DNA of 64,000 nt, taken from positions 1 to 64,000 of the forward strand of contig BQIU01000010.1 of the NCBI GenBank assembly GCA_021603905.1, written 5' to 3'. Positions within the stretch are counted from its first letter, which is position 1; every line of letters begins with the position of its first letter. Below the pieces are notes generated by a model. That model was not told the origin of the DNA. It saw only the letters and a list, made by a program, of their open reading frames with translations, and ran no database searches. A program made the position numbers and the translations under genes. Positions 59,127-64,000 of the stretch are shown piece after piece. This stretch comes from Nitrospirales bacterium. GTDB lineage: Bacteria; Nitrospirota; Nitrospiria; Nitrospirales; UBA8639.

Positions 59127-60212
59127 ATGAATGACATGCGAGTACTTGTTGTCACTAATCTCTACCCCACGAGCCGCAGTCCGTTCTCTGGAACGTTTGT
59201 AGAACAACAAGTTCAAGGGCTTAGACGGATCGGGATAGAGATCGACGTGTTATTTGTTAATCGAGTTGAAAAAGGTATGAAAGTCTATTGGGAGTTGCCT
59301 CGAGCCGTGCAGTCGAAGCTGGTATCCTTCAACCCTGATATTGTGCATGTCATGTATGGCGGTCTTATGGCAGAGGTGGTGTCGTATTTGGTCTCTCAGC
59401 AGCCCATGATTGTTTCATTTTGTGGAACAGATCTTTTGGGTGGATCGTTTTTTTCATTCCTTAGGTGGGTGACAGTCCGTTTGGGAGTGTTAGCCTCTCA
59501 ATTGGCTACTAAAAGAGTCAACGGCATCATCGTGAAATCTGAGAACTTAGTTCATGCGCTTCCAAAGACGATTGACTTGAAAAAGGTCTGGATCATTCCC
59601 AACGGGATTGACCTCGATCGATTTTATCCCTTGAATAAAGCTGAGTCGCGCCGACAATTGGGATGGTCAGAAAGGGCTTATCATATTGTTGTGCCTGGAC
59701 ATCCCGGGCACATCCGTAAACGGCATGATTTAGCCCAGAGCGCTGTCGAACGACTTCGAAACGACGGAATGGAGATCGAATTACATTTACTGTTTGAAGT
59801 GAGTCATTCAGAAGTCCCGTTATGGCTCAATGCCAGCAATGTTCTCTTGCTGACTTCTATTCATGAAGGTTCTCCTAATATTGTTAAAGAGGCGCTAGCT
59901 TGTAATAGTCCAGTAGTCTCGACCGATGTAGGAGATGTTCGGGAACGGATCCAAGGCATTCAAGGATGTTATCTGACACTTCCTGATAGCCAAGACATAG
60001 CTGAAAAACTCCGGTTGGCTATTCGTGGGTTCTCAAGAGTCCAAGGACGGATAAAGATGCAAGACCTATCCCTAGAAAATGTTGCCAGGAAGCTCAATGA
60101 CGTGTATCGCACAGTGCTTGATAGACAGCATACACATTGTCACGTACCCGAAGAAGCAAGACCATTGTTCGATAAGTCGTTGGGTTCCACAGATAAGGTT
60201 AGAGGTTCATGA
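59127..60212 (+). CDS. Glycosyltransferase family 4
   Basis: MRVLVVTNLYPTSRSPFSGTFVEQQVQGLRRIGIEIDVL; WIIPNGIDLDRF; VLLLTSIHEGSPNIVKEALACNSPVVSTDVGDV. Confidence 0.93.
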   Translation: MNDMRVLVVTNLYPTSRSPFSGTFVEQQVQGLRRIGIEIDVLFVNRVEKGMKVYWELPRAVQSKLVSFNPDIVHVMYGGLMAEVVSYLVSQQPMIVSFCGTDLLGGSFFSFLRWVTVRLGVLASQLATKRVNGIIVKSENLVHALPKTIDLKKVWIIPNGIDLDRFYPLNKAESRRQLGWSERAYHIVVPGHPGHIRKRHDLAQSAVERLRNDGMEIELHLLFEVSHSEVPLWLNASNVLLLTSIHEGSPNIVKEALACNSPVVSTDVGDVRERIQGIQGCYLTLPDSQDIAEKLRLAIRGFSRVQGRIKMQDLSLENVARKLNDVYRTVLDRQHTHCHVPEEARPLFDKSLGSTDKVRGS

Positions 60213-60303
60213 AGGAGAATGACGAACGGCATCTTGAGGGAATTTGCGGAAACCGTGAACGCAACTGGAAGAATAGGACGAATCATAACTTTGGAGAAAG
60301 ATA

Positions 60304-61068
60304 ATGAAAAGCTTAGAGCGATTACCGGTAAAGGATCACCAAATCCCGCTGAGTGTAGGATCGGGAGTTTCTGTTGTACCGGTTAACAAAGAGGTAATTG
60401 CTGCACTTACTCAACTACACCTGAGCACTTTCGCGGATTATATACATGCTCGCATTGGCGAGGGTTACGTTAGAGCGTTTTTAGATTGGTTCCGTTGCCC
60501 AGAAAATGGAGTGGCTCTAGTCGCTATTAATGCCAAAGGCGAACCACTCGGGTACGTAGTTGGTGCTACCGTGGGCTATGTCCAGGCAATGAATCGGGAT
60601 TTGTTTTGGGTTGGTTTGGGAGCAATGATGATGAGACCATGGCTATGTTTCGAGGCGGGGATCAGAAAGAAAGTCGAGGAGCGAGTCAAGCTTGCATCGG
60701 GCTATTCCGCTTGTCCACATCAAGAGCCCACTATCCCAGAGCCAACGATGTCTCTTGTCAGTCTCGCGGTCTTGCCATCAGTTCGAAGACAAAAGATTGG
60801 TCTTCGATTAGTTGAATCTTTCGAAGCACAGTCAAAGCAGTTAGCTGCACGATCACTACGGCTCTCGGTATATCCCAGTAATGTCATTGCTCGTCGATTT
60901 TATGAGCAATGTGGATGGCAACCGTTTTCTGGTCAAGTTCGAAATACCGGAGAGATGTATTATTATCGGATTATCAATAGTGTGGGCGACTTCAGTCGTC
61001 TATCCAATGAGAATAAGTCTCTTCACACTGTTCACCATACAACAGTCGATCAACATCCATCAACTTGA
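60304..61068 (+). CDS. GNAT-family N-acetyltransferase
   Basis: MSLVSLAVLPSVRRQKIGLRLVESFEAQSKQLAARSLRLSVYPSNVIARRFYEQCGW. Confidence 0.88.
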   Translation: MKSLERLPVKDHQIPLSVGSGVSVVPVNKEVIAALTQLHLSTFADYIHARIGEGYVRAFLDWFRCPENGVALVAINAKGEPLGYVVGATVGYVQAMNRDLFWVGLGAMMMRPWLCFEAGIRKKVEERVKLASGYSACPHQEPTIPEPTMSLVSLAVLPSVRRQKIGLRLVESFEAQSKQLAARSLRLSVYPSNVIARRFYEQCGWQPFSGQVRNTGEMYYYRIINSVGDFSRLSNENKSLHTVHHTTVDQHPST

Positions 61069-61152
61069 ACTACGACTTAGCGCTTTCAACTTGTTCTTTC
61101 TAATTGCCGATGGCAATCTAATCTAGATTTAAATTGCAGAAAAGAAAAAGCA

Positions 61153-62625
61153 ATGGGTACATTCAACGAATGGGCAATAATAGGAAAAAACATAAAGCTG
61201 CACTATTGGTGCTATTTCATGGTGGCCGTTTGGCTGTTTGTCGCGCAGGCCTCTGCGCAGGAACCTCTATTAGCGTTTCCCGGAGCAGAGGGCTTTGGCC
61301 GATTGACAAAAGGTGGTCGTGGGGGACCGGTTGTCGAAGTGATGAATCTCAAAGATGCTGGTCCTGGAAGTTTACGTCAAGCTCTTAGCGCTATGGGACC
61401 ACGAACAGTGATTTTTCGAGTGGGGGGAATCATTGAACTCCAGAATTCGATTCGAATAACTGAGCCATATCTTACCGTCGCCGGGCAAACTGCTCCTGGT
61501 GATGGGATCACCATTAAGGGAGGAATGCTTGATGTGAGGACTCATGATGTGATTATTCGACATATTCGAGTTCGTCCAGGTCCAGGGGCCCCTAATCCAG
61601 AGGGAGCAGATTCTATTCAAGTTACGCGACCTGGTAGCCATAATATTATCCTTGATCATGTGTCAATGAGTTGGGGAGTTGATGAAGTGTTCAGTACGTG
61701 GGGGAATGCCGACGAAGTATCAAATGTCAGTGTTCAGTGGAGTATTGTCTCGGAGGCCCTTCATTGTGCTACTCCATCCCATCCTGAAGGTTGCCATGGC
61801 AAGGGTGTGTTACTTGGCAATGGATCATCACAAATCACCTTTCACCATAATCTGCTAATTCACAACGACGATCGGAATGCTGAAATCCAAGGCGGGAAGC
61901 ATGATTTTGTGAATAATGTGATTTACAATTGGGGAAGTCACGCCTCCGTTCATTTACCATATCATGCGCCACTCAAAATGAATCTCGTCGGGAACTATTA
62001 TATTCCCGGACCTTCATCACCCCTCAAACCACCAGTGAGATTGTATGGAGGCAAAACCTTTGGGGGACGGCCTTTATATAGTGCATCTTCAGAGATCTAC
62101 TTGAAGGGTAATTTAGATACGCTATACCGACCAAACAACTCGGAACCTGAAACGAAAGTTCTGAAGTTGATCAATGGTGGGTTTTCAGTGGCTCAAGCCA
62201 GATTTGATTATCCACCCGTTACCACGACAGATGCTTCCCAAGCTAAGATCGATGTGTTGGCCTATGCCGGGGCCAATGGACTGGTCACTGAAGAAGATTT
62301 GGTCCTGGATAACCGCGATGCAATCGATCAACGTTTGGTGAACGATGTTTTAAACGGGACTGGTCGAATCATTAACGATCCTTCGCAGGTAGGAGGATAT
62401 GCTCCCTTTACTTCGAAGGCGGCGCCCCTTGATACTGATCACGATGGAATGCCGGATACCTGGGAGTTAAGGAATGGATTGAATGTCGAGGATGGTTCCG
62501 ATGGTTCTTGGGATACTGATCACGATGGTTATACCAACCTTGAGGAGTATCTCAATGGTACTCTTTCTGTGAAGGAAGATGTGACTCCGCCAGATAGTCC
62601 GACAGGGGTTCACATCCTACGATGA
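61153..62625 (+). CDS. Secreted pectate-lyase-like parallel beta-helix protein with C-terminal Ca-binding-type repeats
   Basis: FPGAEGFGRLTKGGRGGPVVEVMNLKDAGPGSLRQAL...TVAGQTAPGDGITIKGGMLDVRTHDVIIRHIRVRPG; SWGVDEVFSTW; C-term DTDHDGMPDTWELRNGLN and DTDHDGYTNLEEYLNGT. Confidence 0.88.
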   Translation: MGTFNEWAIIGKNIKLHYWCYFMVAVWLFVAQASAQEPLLAFPGAEGFGRLTKGGRGGPVVEVMNLKDAGPGSLRQALSAMGPRTVIFRVGGIIELQNSIRITEPYLTVAGQTAPGDGITIKGGMLDVRTHDVIIRHIRVRPGPGAPNPEGADSIQVTRPGSHNIILDHVSMSWGVDEVFSTWGNADEVSNVSVQWSIVSEALHCATPSHPEGCHGKGVLLGNGSSQITFHHNLLIHNDDRNAEIQGGKHDFVNNVIYNWGSHASVHLPYHAPLKMNLVGNYYIPGPSSPLKPPVRLYGGKTFGGRPLYSASSEIYLKGNLDTLYRPNNSEPETKVLKLINGGFSVAQARFDYPPVTTTDASQAKIDVLAYAGANGLVTEEDLVLDNRDAIDQRLVNDVLNGTGRIINDPSQVGGYAPFTSKAAPLDTDHDGMPDTWELRNGLNVEDGSDGSWDTDHDGYTNLEEYLNGTLSVKEDVTPPDSPTGVHILR

Positions 62626-63134
62626 ATTTCGGAGTGAATTGAAGTTTATATTAACTTTCGAAGCCTGCTCACCATATTCTTCGCTCACGAACAAAAAACA
62701 CTCCAAAGTCGTTCAAGAACACATTCATGAAAGCGGGCGTTCTTCGAATTTTTTAGAAGCGCGAAGAAGAAATTCTTCGCTGTTGCCGTTATGGATGGGG
62801 CACTGAAACGGACCGTCATCTAACGCTATAGTCTTTTAATTTTTCATTAGGACATATTCGTCTGGAAGCGTTTATCTCAAAAAGTATCTAACTCAAAAGC
62901 ACCTCCCATTTTACAGATAATGAGCCCTCTTGCTGCATGCTGGGGTTTGTCCCAGCGACCGAGGCCCTTTTGTTTCGGCAGAAGGGCCCAAAACCATTGA
63001 CGCCCAGGCCAGGTTCATCGGATGAGCTGAACACCTATAGCCGCTACAAACAAATTCCGATGTTTGAGGCGTAGTATTACGCTGTGGCAGTCTTAATAAT
63101 GAACTGGAAATTAATTGGATTCGCTATAGTGGTG

Positions 63135-63172
63135 GGGCGGGCCAACTCGCTTTGCTCAAACTAGCCCCGCCC
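63135..63172. repeat. GC-rich hairpin in large intergenic region
   Basis: GGGCGGG (63135-63141) pairs with CCCGCCC (63166-63172). Confidence 0.4.
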
Positions 63173-63510
63173 AGTTTTGGAGGCGTTCGCTCAACGGACT
63201 AGCCAGCAGACGTCAAGTCATATGCACTGAGAAAAAGTTAAAACACTATAGTCTTCAAAAGAAAAGCGTGTTGCTTGCTCTCACGCGATTCAGTAATAAG
63301 CAGGGGATCCGTCTTATCCCGCTCTTGTTCCTTCCATTTAGATTCGCCCGTCTACTTAATTCCACGATTTTCTTCGAAGAATTGAAAAAGATATTGAACC
63401 AGTGACTCTTCTTCACCGAAATCGAAGAGCCATTTCACGAGAGCAGTATTCTCACCCCTGGCCTTTGAGAGGGGATTCTTTACTCAAACGTTTATCCGGG
63501 AGGGATTACT

Positions 63511-64000
63511 ATGCGAATACTTGTTTGGGGTCTGGGGTACGTGGGGACGGTATCTGCGGGGTGTTTAGCTGATTTAGGGAATGAGGTGATTGGTGTTGAG
63601 CCACATCACCCCAAGGTTAAAGCAATTAATCATGGACTGTGTGCAATCAAAGAACCTGGATTACAGGAACTGGTCAGGGCGACTGTTGAATCCAGTCATT
63701 TTCGGGCTACCACAGATGGACTGAATCTTATTCCGCAGTCCGATATTTCCTTAATTTGCGTGGGGACCCCTAATGGCGCAAATGGGCGTCCACGATTGGA
63801 CGCGATTGAAAACGTGAGTCGGGACATCGGTCGAGGGTTACGCCATATCTCTCATTACCATGTAGTCGTTATCCGCAGTACGGTATTCCCTGGAACGTCG
63901 CGTCATCTGGTGAGAAGCATATTGGAGGAGCAGTCTGGAAAAAAGGCAGGCGAGGATTTTGGGCTGGTCATGAACCCTGAGTTTTTACGTGAAGGGTCGG
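63511..64000 (+). CDS. UDP-glucose/GDP-mannose dehydrogenase family protein, 3'-truncated by window edge (absent from ORF track)
   Basis: MRILVWGLGYVGTVSAGCLADLGNEVIGVEPHHPKVKAINHGLCAIKEPGLQELV...ISLICVGTPNGANG...VVVIRSTVFPGTSRHLV...FGLVMNPEFLREGS; open to window end. GGGAGGG RBS. Confidence 0.92.
   Translation, partial: MRILVWGLGYVGTVSAGCLADLGNEVIGVEPHHPKVKAINHGLCAIKEPGLQELVRATVESSHFRATTDGLNLIPQSDISLICVGTPNGANGRPRLDAIENVSRDIGRGLRHISHYHVVVIRSTVFPGTSRHLVRSILEEQSGKKAGEDFGLVMNPEFLREGS

Noticed and set aside
1-64000. tRNA or rRNA genes
   Set aside because: No segment recognised as tRNA cloverleaf or rRNA by eye; a tRNAscan/Infernal run would be needed to exclude them.

Overview
This 64-kb bacterial chromosomal window has two parts. 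(A) About 1-18.4 kb is a phosphate/polyphosphate neighbourhood: pstB (5'-truncated), phoU, ppk1, a CYTH-CHAD protein, a PhoX/DUF839-like lipoprotein, an inositol-monophosphatase-family enzyme, an orphan PhoB-type winged-helix protein, ppx/gppA, a bactofilin and sixA. Interrupting it is a minus-strand cluster with a large 835-aa unrecognised protein, a phosphatidylserine-decarboxylase-like protein, an Lgt-like membrane protein and a TPR protein. A decayed vapBC remnant lies between phoU and ppk1. (B) About 19-64 kb is a large exopolysaccharide/capsule locus: an outer-membrane beta-barrel, Wza- and Wzc-like proteins, LuxR- and NtrC-type regulators, Wzm, a NusG/RfaH paralogue, two Wzt paralogues, many glycosyltransferases, a polysaccharide deacetylase, a QueC-like PP-loop protein, a GMC oxidoreductase, a NodU-type carbamoyltransferase, an SGNH-like protein, an ArnA-like epimerase/decarboxylase, a glucuronyl C5-epimerase-like protein, a Wzy/ligase-like protein, GNAT proteins, a pectate-lyase-like protein and a 3'-truncated nucleotide-sugar dehydrogenase. 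Structures not evident from the ORF track include a GT2 pseudogene with in-frame stops and frameshifts, a 152-bp tandem duplication that creates a mini-ORF ahead of the epimerase gene, an IS3-family remnant, and a REP-like double hairpin. The best candidates for an undescribed system are the 835-aa/Psd-like/Lgt-like cluster and the uronate-type polysaccharide locus with mixed export machinery. All functional calls come from reading motifs by eye; no database search was run.
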